Shown: positions 42,713 through 50,816 of the stretch, one piece after another
Layout of the letters: every line of letters starts with the position of its first letter
How positions within the stretch are numbered: the stretch's first letter is position 1
From: Mucilaginibacter sp.
GTDB lineage: Bacteria > Bacteroidota > Bacteroidia > Sphingobacteriales > Sphingobacteriaceae
Direction: 5' to 3'
Assembly (NCBI GenBank): GCA_028288125.1
Contig: JAQBOH010000130.1
Coordinates: 1-58,664, forward strand
Length of the DNA stretch: 58,664 bases
Translations under genes and position numbers: made by a program
The notes under the pieces: model-generated
Told to the model about the DNA's origin: nothing
Database searches by the model: none
What the model saw: only the letters and a program-made list of their open reading frames with translations

Positions 42713-45271
42713 CTATCCTTTTGGATTTAACGCTTCGTTTATCCTGTCAGACAGGTCTTGCAAATGATAGCTGCTCATAGAGTCAACTGTATTTGGCATC
42801 GCTGTTTTGATCATATTGTTAATGATGCGTAGTTGTGCCCGGGCAACGGAAACCGCATCGGTCTCGTCCAACTCACGCGGCTGACCCCCGCCTCTTCTTC
42901 CGCCTGCTGCAACAACCACTACATTTTCAACCGGTTTAGGCTTGATCAATGCGATCAGCTTCTCAACGTATAGCTTTTGCAGGTTACGCCGGTAAACATC
43001 AATGGCCTGGCTATTTTTCACCTCGGTGAATATGTCGTTTTGCATGTCGCCAAAAAAGTCGGTTATCTTATAAGCTGATGTGCCGTTGGCAGCTTCGCCG
43101 GCTAAAAGCTTATTTAAGGTATGCGCTGTTATTAAACGGTTCAAAACGACATCCTGGCTGCGGTAAACAACCTGTACGGGTGTTTCGCCGATATCAGCCA
43201 ATATGTTTTGGTCAAGCAGCCATTTAGGGGTGGTAAATAATTGGCGGTTCAAAAATTCCATAGCCTCGCGCTGGGTGGCAGCAGGTGTATATTCATATAT
43301 TACACCTGCCTCTTCAACAGTCTTAGGGTTTTCATAAATGCCGCCTATGTTTTTAGCTACATGGCCCATATAACGGTTAAACTGGGTTGTAAGCTGGTTA
43401 TACATATTATCCAGGTCTTCGTAACCTTTGTTTTCTTCGCGTGTCCATTCAGGCAGTTTCACAAGTATGCGTTTCAAATTTTTGATACCATAGTCGCTGG
43501 CCTTCATCGCGTTGTCGCCCAAATCTTCGTTTTGCGAATGCGGGTCATCGGGGTTGGTTTCAGTACCGAACCATAAGCGGCGATTCTTTAAGCGTTCAAC
43601 CGCCATTTTGTTCAGAACAGGCACTTCGGCTTCCGCGCTTTTCACATCCGGCAAAACTTTATAGCCCCATTCAATCGCCCATTTATCATAATCGCCGATA
43701 CGCGGGTAAAGGCCTTTTGAACTGATATTATCCTCGGGCTGGGCAACATAGTTAAAGCGTGCATAGTCCATGATGGATGGTGTGTGTCCATTGGCTTCAA
43801 CAAACGCTTTATCGCGCAGCTTCTCAACCGGTACGGACGAACTTGAGCCGTAGTTATGTCGCAGGCCCAGCGTGTGGCCAACCTCATGCGATGATACAAA
43901 GCGGATGAGGTCGCCCATCAGTTTATCGTCAAACTGCATTTTACGGGCACGCGGGTCAACGGCCGCGGTTTGTATCATATACCAGTCGTGTACCAGTTTC
44001 ATTACGTTATGGTACCAGTTGATATGGGTTTCCAGTATCTCGCCGCTTCGCGGATCGGATACGTGGGGGCCGCTGGCGTTTTCTGTTTCCGATGGTTTAT
44101 AAACGATGGCAGAATGTGCCGCGTCGTCCAGGCTCCAGGTCGAATCCTGTTTGGCCGTGGGCGCCACGCGGGCAACGATGGCGTTTTTGAAGCCTGCCGC
44201 CTCGAACGCTTTTTGCCAGTCTTCAACGCCGGCTATCAGGTAGGGAACCCATTTCTTAGGTGTAGCAGGGTCGATGTAATAAACTATTTGTTTCCGGGGT
44301 TCTACCAGTTCGCCGCGTTTGTATTTGGCCATATCTCCGGGCTTTGGTTCCAGCCGCCAGCGGGCAATCATCTGGATATCCTTAATACCCTGCGGATTGG
44401 CGTCAAAATCGGTGTAACCGACAGTAAAGTATCCAACACGCGGGTCGAAGTAGCGCGGCTGCATCGGCACTTTTGGCAATATCACCATCGAGGTATTCAG
44501 CTCAACTGTGACTGCTCCGGTTGACGCGTTGCCGCCGCCTGTTGCCGGCGCCGGCGCGCCGCCTCGGCCACCGGCCTGTTGGGCGGCGGTTTGCGCATAT
44601 GTTTTTACTGTGGCGATTTCGATGTTAGTTTTAAAGCTGCGTATATTGTCGATATAGCTCCTGTCGGCAAAAAGGTTACCCATCCGCCAGCGCTGTTTAG
44701 CAAACGGCGATCCGAAGAAGAATATTTCGCTATCGCTATTTATATAGTCGGTAACATCAATAACGCTCGCGTCTTTGTCGGGAGAATAGGCCGCAATATT
44801 AAACGCCGCGGCAATCGCCTGGATGTTTGAGCGCTGCACTGCCTGGTACATCGCCTTGGTACTATCGGGACTATATGTATTATAAGATATCTTCCTTAAA
44901 AAGATACGGTTGGCGGGCCCCTTTTCAAAACGGATCACCGTGCTGCCTATCTGGTCGCCGGCATAACCATCTGCCGAGCGTACTTCGGCGCCTGCTTTGG
45001 CAATGCGCGCTACCACCAATATTTCGCGGCCAAGTAAACTGTCGGGGATCTCAAAAAAATAATGGTCGTCAACCCGGTGTACTTTAAATAAACCGGTGCG
45101 GGTAAATGCCTTGTCGGTAATAACAGATTTATAAGGCCTGGGCTGTGCCCGCTGCGCGCCTGTGCCGGGTAGTCCTGGTCTGCGCGCGGTTGAGTCGGCG
45201 CCCTGCCTGCCCTGGGCCAATACCCCCGAGGCCATCGAGATCAAAAAAATGGGAAGTAAAAATTTTTTCAT
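42713..45271 (-). CDS. Secreted zinc metalloprotease (DUF5117/DUF5118 family)
   Basis: 852 residues with a signal peptide (ending near LAQ, residue 20). The zinc site is HEVGHTLGLRH with His462, Glu463, His466 and His472. Upstream come the family segments FFEIPDSLLGREILVVARI (DUF5118/5117 region) and a Gly/Ala-rich loop near 232-250 that looks disordered. The C-terminal half is helical and ends with another Gly/Arg-rich stretch. These large proteases are widespread in Bacteroidota and probably periplasmic or surface-located; substrates are unknown. The gene is monocistronic with a terminator. Confidence 0.88.
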   Translation of the reverse strand: MKKFLLPIFLISMASGVLAQGRQGADSTARRPGLPGTGAQRAQPRPYKSVITDKAFTRTGLFKVHRVDDHYFFEIPDSLLGREILVVARIAKAGAEVRSADGYAGDQIGSTVIRFEKGPANRIFLRKISYNTYSPDSTKAMYQAVQRSNIQAIAAAFNIAAYSPDKDASVIDVTDYINSDSEIFFFGSPFAKQRWRMGNLFADRSYIDNIRSFKTNIEIATVKTYAQTAAQQAGGRGGAPAPATGGGNASTGAVTVELNTSMVILPKVPMQPRYFDPRVGYFTVGYTDFDANPQGIKDIQMIARWRLEPKPGDMAKYKRGELVEPRKQIVYYIDPATPKKWVPYLIAGVEDWQKAFEAAGFKNAIVARVAPTAKQDSTWSLDDAAHSAIVYKPSETENASGPHVSDPRSGEILETHINWYHNVMKLVHDWYMIQTAAVDPRARKMQFDDKLMGDLIRFVSSHEVGHTLGLRHNYGSSSSVPVEKLRDKAFVEANGHTPSIMDYARFNYVAQPEDNISSKGLYPRIGDYDKWAIEWGYKVLPDVKSAEAEVPVLNKMAVERLKNRRLWFGTETNPDDPHSQNEDLGDNAMKASDYGIKNLKRILVKLPEWTREENKGYEDLDNMYNQLTTQFNRYMGHVAKNIGGIYENPKTVEEAGVIYEYTPAATQREAMEFLNRQLFTTPKWLLDQNILADIGETPVQVVYRSQDVVLNRLITAHTLNKLLAGEAANGTSAYKITDFFGDMQNDIFTEVKNSQAIDVYRRNLQKLYVEKLIALIKPKPVENVVVVAAGGRRGGGQPRELDETDAVSVARAQLRIINNMIKTAMPNTVDSMSSYHLQDLSDRINEALNPKG

Positions 45272-45360
45272 TTTTTAGTTTTAATTATTAAGCTACTAAA
45301 AGTATAAATAGTAATATTATTTAATCCTGTATAACCAATATGTTACATATCGGGGACTGA

Positions 45361-45388
45361 GGGTTGGAGATTGGAGGTTAGTGGTTAG
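45361..45388. repeat. Seven-base-period array J
   Basis: Four words of the type NGRTTRG (GGGTTGG, AGATTGG, AGGTTAG, TGGTTAG). No complementary arm is visible. It lies between two divergent genes. Further right, AATAC-gga-GTATT (45462-45474) is a small inverted repeat that could be an operator. Confidence 0.5.
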
Positions 45389-45497
45389 GACGTATGCATC
45401 AATGTTGCTTTGCATGTAACAATTTGATTGACAAACAGTACCGCGGAGGTTACCTTTCTTCAATACGGAGTATTAATATCAAAACCAATCAAATTAT

Positions 45498-46355
45498 ATG
45501 AAAACTAAATTATTCATCCCGCTGATAGCGGGGCTGGGGCTGCTTTGTGCATGCAAAAATAAAGCAGGTTACGAGTTGGCCAATAATAGCAGCAGTGCTG
45601 ATACGGTAAGAGTAGATTCAACTTCTGTATCTCAGCCCAAACTTATAAAAACTGCCGGCATGCGTTTTAAAGTAAAAAACGTTCAGCAAACAAGTGAGAA
45701 AATTGCTGCACTTACAATCTCCTATCATGGAGCAGTAAGTCATCGCCAAATGGGTTCAACTCCTGATCGCAGCCAGGATATACATATTAGTAATGATTCG
45801 GTAATGAGGGTTATCTCGTTTAATACCACTGCCGATATAACTGTTAAAATACCATCTGAAAGGGTAGATGATTTTATGAACCAAGTAAGCCGCCTCGGCA
45901 TTTATGTTAACAACCGAAGCATGGATATAACTGACAAGTCCCTTGATTACCTTTCGGCACAGCTTAAACTTAAAAGTCGCGCCGAACTGGTTAGCCAGCA
46001 AAAAAAAGGGGAAATCGTCATAAAAAATCCGGCGAACGTTTTGCTTTTAAAAGATGATATGGTTGACCAGCAGATCAATAACCGAGGAATTGATGATGCA
46101 GTCAGGAACAGTGTGGTTAATTTAAGTTTTTACCAGAGCAACACGATTAACAGGGAAATTATTGCCAACGACGATCCATCAGCTTATAATCTTCCGTTTC
46201 TCAATCGTTTTGGTATGGCTATTGAAAAAGGCTGGCAGGTATTTGTGGATGTTATTATCGCCATAACCAATCTGTGGGTATTTATATTGGCAGGGATTGG
46301 TATATGGATGATCGTAAACTATTATAGGAATAAAAAAAGCTTGCAGATGGGCTAA
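45498..46355 (+). CDS. DUF4349 lipoprotein
   Basis: 285 residues. A signal with lipobox LCAC (Cys about 19) marks it as a lipoprotein. The middle part matches DUF4349: MRFKVKNVQQTSEKIAALTISYHG near 53-76, VKIPSERVDDFMNQVSRLG near 116-134 and SLDYLSAQLKLKSR near 147-160, followed by a coiled coil. The C-terminus has a transmembrane segment (about 252-275) with a basic tail. Function is not known; homologues are thought to be membrane-stress or envelope proteins. It is monocistronic. Confidence 0.83.
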   Translation: MKTKLFIPLIAGLGLLCACKNKAGYELANNSSSADTVRVDSTSVSQPKLIKTAGMRFKVKNVQQTSEKIAALTISYHGAVSHRQMGSTPDRSQDIHISNDSVMRVISFNTTADITVKIPSERVDDFMNQVSRLGIYVNNRSMDITDKSLDYLSAQLKLKSRAELVSQQKKGEIVIKNPANVLLLKDDMVDQQINNRGIDDAVRNSVVNLSFYQSNTINREIIANDDPSAYNLPFLNRFGMAIEKGWQVFVDVIIAITNLWVFILAGIGIWMIVNYYRNKKSLQMG

Positions 46356-46437
46356 GGTTTAGGCTGTTCAAAGGTTTACGATTTTTAATCACGCATTAAC
46401 CAATTAAAAAACAATTTATAAATTCCGTAAACATTTA

Positions 46438-46445
46438 TATTTTTG
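46438..46445 (+). promoter_or_regulatory. -7 promoter element of the 61-residue membrane protein gene
   Basis: TATTTTTG followed by C, 22 bases before the ATG at 46468, so this gene has a normal short leader. Confidence 0.5.
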
Positions 46446-46467
46446 CGCACACTTAATTGACAATACA

Positions 46468-46653
46468 ATGAACAAGACCGAGGAAGCTAACGACGAACGT
46501 CACTATATATTATTAGTAATTGCCATAGTTATAGGTATTGTGGGTGTATATCTGCGTTTTGCCGATTTTCATCACAGCTCGCTGGTAGCTAATATTATCC
46601 TAATCATCGGGGTGGCTATCGCGCTGAAAGCTGTGTTTGCCATCCTTAAATAA
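46468..46653 (+). CDS. Small two-helix membrane protein
   Basis: 61 residues: a charged N-terminus (NKTEEANDERH) and two hydrophobic helices (about 13-30 and 40-58) with FADFHHSS between them. I do not assign a family. The presence of a good promoter element and a normal start supports it as real. It stands alone, followed by a seven-base-period array that separates it from gldB. Confidence 0.7.
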   Translation: MNKTEEANDERHYILLVIAIVIGIVGVYLRFADFHHSSLVANIILIIGVAIALKAVFAILK

Positions 46654-46800
46654 AGTCTTGAGTCTGTAGTCCTGAGTCTTAAGTCAACTAAATCTTTTAG
46701 CTTGATGTTAATACCAGCTCAAGACTTAAGATACCTGACTTAGGATTATCGTAATACTGCTGTCCGACTGAAGACTTAAGGCTACCGACTTAGGACTTAA
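46652..46800. repeat. Seven-base-period array H (AGTC/GACT family)
   Basis: Left words 46652-46686 fit NNAGTCN (AAAGTCT, TGAGTCT). Right words from 46720 fit NNNGACT (CAAGACT, CCTGACT), with one eight-base slip at 46762-46769, then GAAGACT, ACCGACT and TAGGACT to 46797. The words are the same family as at 30705. It fills the whole gap between converging genes. Confidence 0.75.
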
Positions 46801-46803
46801 AAA

Positions 46804-47862
46804 TCACCCTCCATTCCTCGGCCGGTACTTCGAATCATTTAATATTTTTTGGGCATCTGCCATGGCCATCAGTTTAGGCAGGGTAACTTCGGGATGCTTA
46901 TCCATATACGCTTTTACAATTTGCCAGCCCGTCCATATCGCCAACATTGGCGCCGACTCATTTTTTTCGCCCAGGCCCGGGTTAAATGGCGCTTCTGTCA
47001 AATATTTCTGAATTTTAAGATAATCAGCTTCATACAATAAATTCTCATTTAAAAAAAACGCCCATATATCCGACTGGTAATCATCGCACCATTTGATTTG
47101 GGCCGATGTGTAACCTATTTTGGCCGAATCCGGCACATCGGGTATTACTTGGTCCATTAAATACATGATCTTCCCGTTATAGATCATCTTCGAAAGCAAG
47201 GTTTTACTGCTGTCGCTTTCGGGAAACATATCCTCGCGGACAAAACCTTCAATAACCCTCGGGGTGATGTTCTGCGGGTTAAAAAACTGGGATAAATAAT
47301 GCGGATAGGCATTGGTTAATGCCGGGTAAAACCTCGAATTGCCGCCCAGAAACAGGTCGAGCCCAATGCCGACATATCCGTTCCCGATAGTAGTTTGCGC
47401 CTCGAAGCCGGAGAAAAAACCATACACCTTTGGCAGCCGCATTTTCGGAAAAAAATATTTGACATGCCTGAAGGCATCGGTTAGTTCCGCGTTCTGCTTA
47501 TCCATGTTAGGAAAAACCGAATCCACATCGTGCTTTAAATATTGGTAATCCTGGTTGGCAAAAACCTGCCGCAGCTGTTTAAAATAATTGGTGTCCTGTA
47601 TGCTGATGTCTTGGTTTTGCAAAATCAGCGCAATAAAATCAAGATAAAAAACGCCATACTTTTTTTGAAGGTAAGCCGCCTGCCGCGCCATGGGTTTTGT
47701 GCGCATGGCGTCAAAGTCCCTATCAAAACGCTCTATTTTTATCTCAACCGCGATATTGCTTACATCAACCTTTTTATGCCGCCCGCAGGCGCATAATAAC
47801 AGACTGATGAAAAAAAATAAATAAATTTGCTTTGTTTTGCCGGGATTGGTCGTTACGATCAT
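46804..47862 (-). CDS. gldB: Gliding motility lipoprotein GldB
   Basis: 352 residues with a lipobox LCAC at Cys26 (inner-membrane or periplasmic lipoprotein). The mature start DVSNIAVEIKIERFDRDFDAM, YGVFYLDFIALI and NGYVGIGLDLFLGG segments match GldB. GldB is needed for gliding and linked to T9SS function in flavobacteria; in non-gliding relatives it is thought to serve T9SS. The presence of two giant T9SS-type proteins in this window is consistent with an active T9SS. It diverges from nadE, as in many Bacteroidota. Confidence 0.92.
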   Translation of the reverse strand: MIVTTNPGKTKQIYLFFFISLLLCACGRHKKVDVSNIAVEIKIERFDRDFDAMRTKPMARQAAYLQKKYGVFYLDFIALILQNQDISIQDTNYFKQLRQVFANQDYQYLKHDVDSVFPNMDKQNAELTDAFRHVKYFFPKMRLPKVYGFFSGFEAQTTIGNGYVGIGLDLFLGGNSRFYPALTNAYPHYLSQFFNPQNITPRVIEGFVREDMFPESDSSKTLLSKMIYNGKIMYLMDQVIPDVPDSAKIGYTSAQIKWCDDYQSDIWAFFLNENLLYEADYLKIQKYLTEAPFNPGLGEKNESAPMLAIWTGWQIVKAYMDKHPEVTLPKLMAMADAQKILNDSKYRPRNGG

Positions 47863-47866
47863 ATGG

Positions 47867-47874
47867 CAAATTTA
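47867..47874 (-). promoter_or_regulatory. -7 promoter element of gldB
   Basis: The minus strand reads TAAATTTG and ends 4 bases before the gldB ATG, suggesting a leaderless mRNA. Confidence 0.5.
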
Positions 47875-47945
47875 ATTTTTATTTGCATACACCTAAACGC
47901 TTATTTAAACCGTTTCTTTAGGTACCAATAAAACCCAAATACATA

Positions 47946-49595
47946 ATGAAGATCGCATTGGCCCAGCTTAACTACCATGTCGGAAATTTTGAATCGAACA
48001 CGGCTAAAATTATTGATCATATTAAAAAAGCGCGTGGCAATGGCGCCGACCTTGTCGTTTTTTCAGAATTATGTATTTGCGGTTATCCATCGCGGGATTT
48101 TTTGGAATTCAGCGAATTTATTGAACTGTGCGAATCATCGGCCCAAAAAATAGCCGCAGAGTGCAAGGATATTGCCTGCATCATCGGGCTCCCAACGCCA
48201 AACCATCGCCCGGAAGGAAAAGAGCTCAATAACTCCGCCTATTTTATTGAAGGCGGAAAGGTTAAAGCTATTGCCAACAAGGCATTGCTACCCAACTATG
48301 ACATATTTGACGAATACCGTTATTTTGAACCCGCTACCGAGTTTAATTGCATCGAATTTAAAGGCCACCGCATAGCGCTAACCATTTGCGAAGACTTGTG
48401 GAACACCATCGAAAACCCGTTGTATATAACGCGGCCAATGGATATATTGATACAGCAGCAGCCGGATGTAATGATCAATATTGCGGCCTCGCCCTTTGCC
48501 TACAACCACGACGAAGAGCGTATAGCTATCCTGAGCGACAACGCCAAACGATATCATCTGCCACTGTTGTATGTAAACCACGTTGGCGCGCAAACCGAAC
48601 TTATTTTTGATGGCGGCTCACTGGTTTTTGATAACACCGGCAAACTGATCGATGAGCTGCCTTATTTTGAGGAGCAGGTTGCTTATTACGAGCTGGATAA
48701 AAATTCAAACATTACATTTAACCATCAATCGACCCTTAAGGCTGAGCGGCAGAGCGATATCGAGCAAATACACCAGGGTATAATTTTAGGGATAAGGGAT
48801 TATTTTTATAAGTCGGGCTTTAAACAAGCCATACTTGGTCTATCGGGCGGTATCGACTCGGCAGTAGTATGCGCGCTAGCCGTTGAAGCGTTGGGGCCTA
48901 AAAACGTAATGGCAGTATTATTGCCCTCGCGTTTCTCGAGCGACCATTCCATTAAAGATGCTGAAGACCTTGTGAAAAACCTGGGATGCCTGCACGAAAC
49001 CATTGCCATTAAGGATATCACCGAGGCGTTTGAAACAACATTGAAACCACAGTTTAAAGACCTGCCCTTTAATATCGCCGAAGAAAACATTCAATCGCGC
49101 AGCCGGGCGGTGCTGTTAATGGCCATGTGTAATAAGTTTGGCTATATATTACTCAATACATCCAATAAAAGCGAAGCCGCAGTTGGTTACGGAACCTTAT
49201 ACGGCGATATGTGCGGCGGTATTTCCGTTATCGGCGATGTCTATAAAACCCAGGTTTTTGAACTGGCCCGCCATATTAACCGCGAGCGGGAAATTATACC
49301 GGAAAACTCTATTATTAAACCGCCCTCGGCAGAGTTAAGGCCGGATCAGAAAGATACTGATTCGTTACCCGAATATGATATACTCGATAAGATAATAGCC
49401 GAGTATGTGGAGCACCGGTGTTCATCGGCCGAAATTATAAAAATGGGGTACGATGAAAAAACTGTCCGCAGGGTGATCAGGCTGGTGAACCTGGCCGAGC
49501 ATAAAAGGTATCAAACCCCACCGATCCTGAGGGTATCGCCAAAAGCTTTCGGAATGGGCAGGCGCATGCCTATAGTAGGCAAGTATTTGTCGTAA
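47946..49595 (+). CDS. nadE: Glutamine-dependent NAD+ synthetase
   Basis: 549 residues. The N-terminal glutaminase (nitrilase) domain has Glu in VVFSELCICGYP, Lys in NKALLPNYDIFDEYRYF and Cys in LTICEDLW. The C-terminal synthetase has the P-loop LGLSGGIDSAVV, LPSRFSSDHS, and STNKSE-like NTSNKSEAAVGYGT. It amidates deamido-NAD to NAD with glutamine-derived ammonia. It diverges from gldB with an 83-base gap. Confidence 0.95.
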   Translation: MKIALAQLNYHVGNFESNTAKIIDHIKKARGNGADLVVFSELCICGYPSRDFLEFSEFIELCESSAQKIAAECKDIACIIGLPTPNHRPEGKELNNSAYFIEGGKVKAIANKALLPNYDIFDEYRYFEPATEFNCIEFKGHRIALTICEDLWNTIENPLYITRPMDILIQQQPDVMINIAASPFAYNHDEERIAILSDNAKRYHLPLLYVNHVGAQTELIFDGGSLVFDNTGKLIDELPYFEEQVAYYELDKNSNITFNHQSTLKAERQSDIEQIHQGIILGIRDYFYKSGFKQAILGLSGGIDSAVVCALAVEALGPKNVMAVLLPSRFSSDHSIKDAEDLVKNLGCLHETIAIKDITEAFETTLKPQFKDLPFNIAEENIQSRSRAVLLMAMCNKFGYILLNTSNKSEAAVGYGTLYGDMCGGISVIGDVYKTQVFELARHINREREIIPENSIIKPPSAELRPDQKDTDSLPEYDILDKIIAEYVEHRCSSAEIIKMGYDEKTVRRVIRLVNLAEHKRYQTPPILRVSPKAFGMGRRMPIVGKYLS

Positions 49596-49663
49596 AATAT
49601 TTACATTTAGCAATTAAACCTTTAATCCGATGGTTTGTCTAACTGATACAATTGTTTAACATC

Positions 49664-50299
49664 ATGAAAAGATCAATTTATTTAGCCCTGACAGCGCTCG
49701 TACTGTCTGGCCTGTCGGCTTGTACAAGCTATGATTATTATACTGCCGCTATCAATAAAACCAATTTAAGCAATTACCACACTTTCGCCTGGATGCCTGC
49801 CGAAAATAGCGGGAATTCAAAAATGAACAATGATTTGGCCGATGCCAAAATAAAGGACGCGGCAACAAACACGCTTGTTGCCAAAGGGCTGAGGCTTAGT
49901 CAGCGCAATCCCGATCTGGTTGTTACCTATACACGGACTGTTGAAAGAGGCTCGCGAACCAACTATTATTCCCCCAATTATTATGGTGGATTTTATGGCG
50001 GTTTTTACCCGGGCTGGGGTTATGGCTGGGGATGGGGGTACAGGCCATATTATTACGCGTATGGTGCGCCGTTCGCGTATTACGGTGGCCTCACATATGC
50101 CGAAAAGGAACACTATAAAGAAGGCACCATCATCATTGACCTGATTGATACCCATACCCGCCGCATTGTTTGGCGCGGATTTGGCGTAGGCGAGGTACAT
50201 AAGAACCAGCAAAAAAACATCGACGATCTGCCAAAAGTAGTGGATGGCGTACTCGCCCAGCTACAGTTAACCCCAGGTCAGATGAGGCGTTCGTATTAG
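49664..50299 (+). CDS. DUF4136 lipoprotein with an aromatic/Gly-rich segment
   Basis: 211 residues from ATG 49664, which begins a lipoprotein signal with lipobox LSAC; the frame is open four codons upstream from a TTG. It has the DUF4136 pattern: YDYYTAAINKTNLSNYHTFAW near the N-terminus, ANTLVAKGLRLSQRNPDLVV, and EGTIIIDLIDTHTRRIVWRG near the C-terminus. Between about 100 and 145 it carries a Tyr/Gly/Trp/Phe-rich insertion (YYGGFYGGFYPGWGYGWG). Function is unknown; envelope localisation is inferred from the lipobox. Confidence 0.86.
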   Translation: MKRSIYLALTALVLSGLSACTSYDYYTAAINKTNLSNYHTFAWMPAENSGNSKMNNDLADAKIKDAATNTLVAKGLRLSQRNPDLVVTYTRTVERGSRTNYYSPNYYGGFYGGFYPGWGYGWGWGYRPYYYAYGAPFAYYGGLTYAEKEHYKEGTIIIDLIDTHTRRIVWRGFGVGEVHKNQQKNIDDLPKVVDGVLAQLQLTPGQMRRSY

Positions 50300-50331
50300 T
50301 ACGCTAACAGCTGCCGCGTTACGTTCTTAAT

Positions 50332-50367
50332 AAAAAGGGTCAATTGAAATTTCAATTGACCCTTTTT
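50332..50367. terminator. Bidirectional terminator, perfect 36-base palindrome
   Basis: AAAAAGGGTCAATTGAAA is followed directly by its exact reverse complement. Both strands have the stem with a T-run, so it can end the DUF4136 gene on the plus strand and the small secreted protein gene on the minus strand. Confidence 0.9.
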
Positions 50368-50411
50368 ATATATTCATTTTAAGAAGGTTCTTACCCCTCT
50401 CGCTAAAACTT

Positions 50412-50621
50412 CTATAGTTCAAACGGCTTATGTTCTCCCTTGCGATACAAGTGTACCGCGCCAAAAACCACTCCTATAATTGCTAAAACAACTACCCATG
50501 TATCAAGCGGGCAGTTGCCATCATCATCCGTGAGGCCACAAGGGCCGCCGGCCTGGGCAAAACCAACTACAACATTCAGCATAAATAAAAAGAATGCCCC
50601 GCAAAATATCTTTATTTTCAT
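50412..50621 (-). CDS. Small secreted protein with a PID-CTERM-like sorting tail
   Basis: 69 residues. A signal peptide (cut near FAQ, residue 23) is followed by a 20-residue Gly/Asp-rich mature segment with two Cys, then NCPLDTWVVVLAIIGVVFG: a Pro-Leu-Asp motif just before a transmembrane segment and a basic LYRKGEHK tail. This layout resembles the PID-CTERM protein-sorting tails of Bacteroidota, a class of exosortase-type signals. The resemblance is recalled, not searched. It is adjacent to the giant T9SS protein gene. Confidence 0.7.
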   Translation of the reverse strand: MKIKIFCGAFFLFMLNVVVGFAQAGGPCGLTDDDGNCPLDTWVVVLAIIGVVFGAVHLYRKGEHKPFEL

Positions 50622-50643
50622 CCTTATTTATATTTGTACCCGG

Positions 50644-50651
50644 CAAATTTA
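50644..50651 (-). promoter_or_regulatory. -7 promoter element of the small secreted protein gene
   Basis: The minus strand reads TAAATTTG, 22 bases before the ATG at 50621. The rest of 50622-50816 shows nothing recognisable. Confidence 0.45.
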
Positions 50652-50816
50652 CACATTCCTGCAAACTTTTTTTATGGTTACATGCACTTTCAATAACTGA
50701 ATATGCCGTGGGTTAAAACTACCTGGCGCCTCCGGAATTGCAGCCATAGCCGCCGCCTCTATAGAAAATCAGGAGTTTACCAGCATAACGAAAGAGTATG
50801 CTATACGCCAGCCTTA

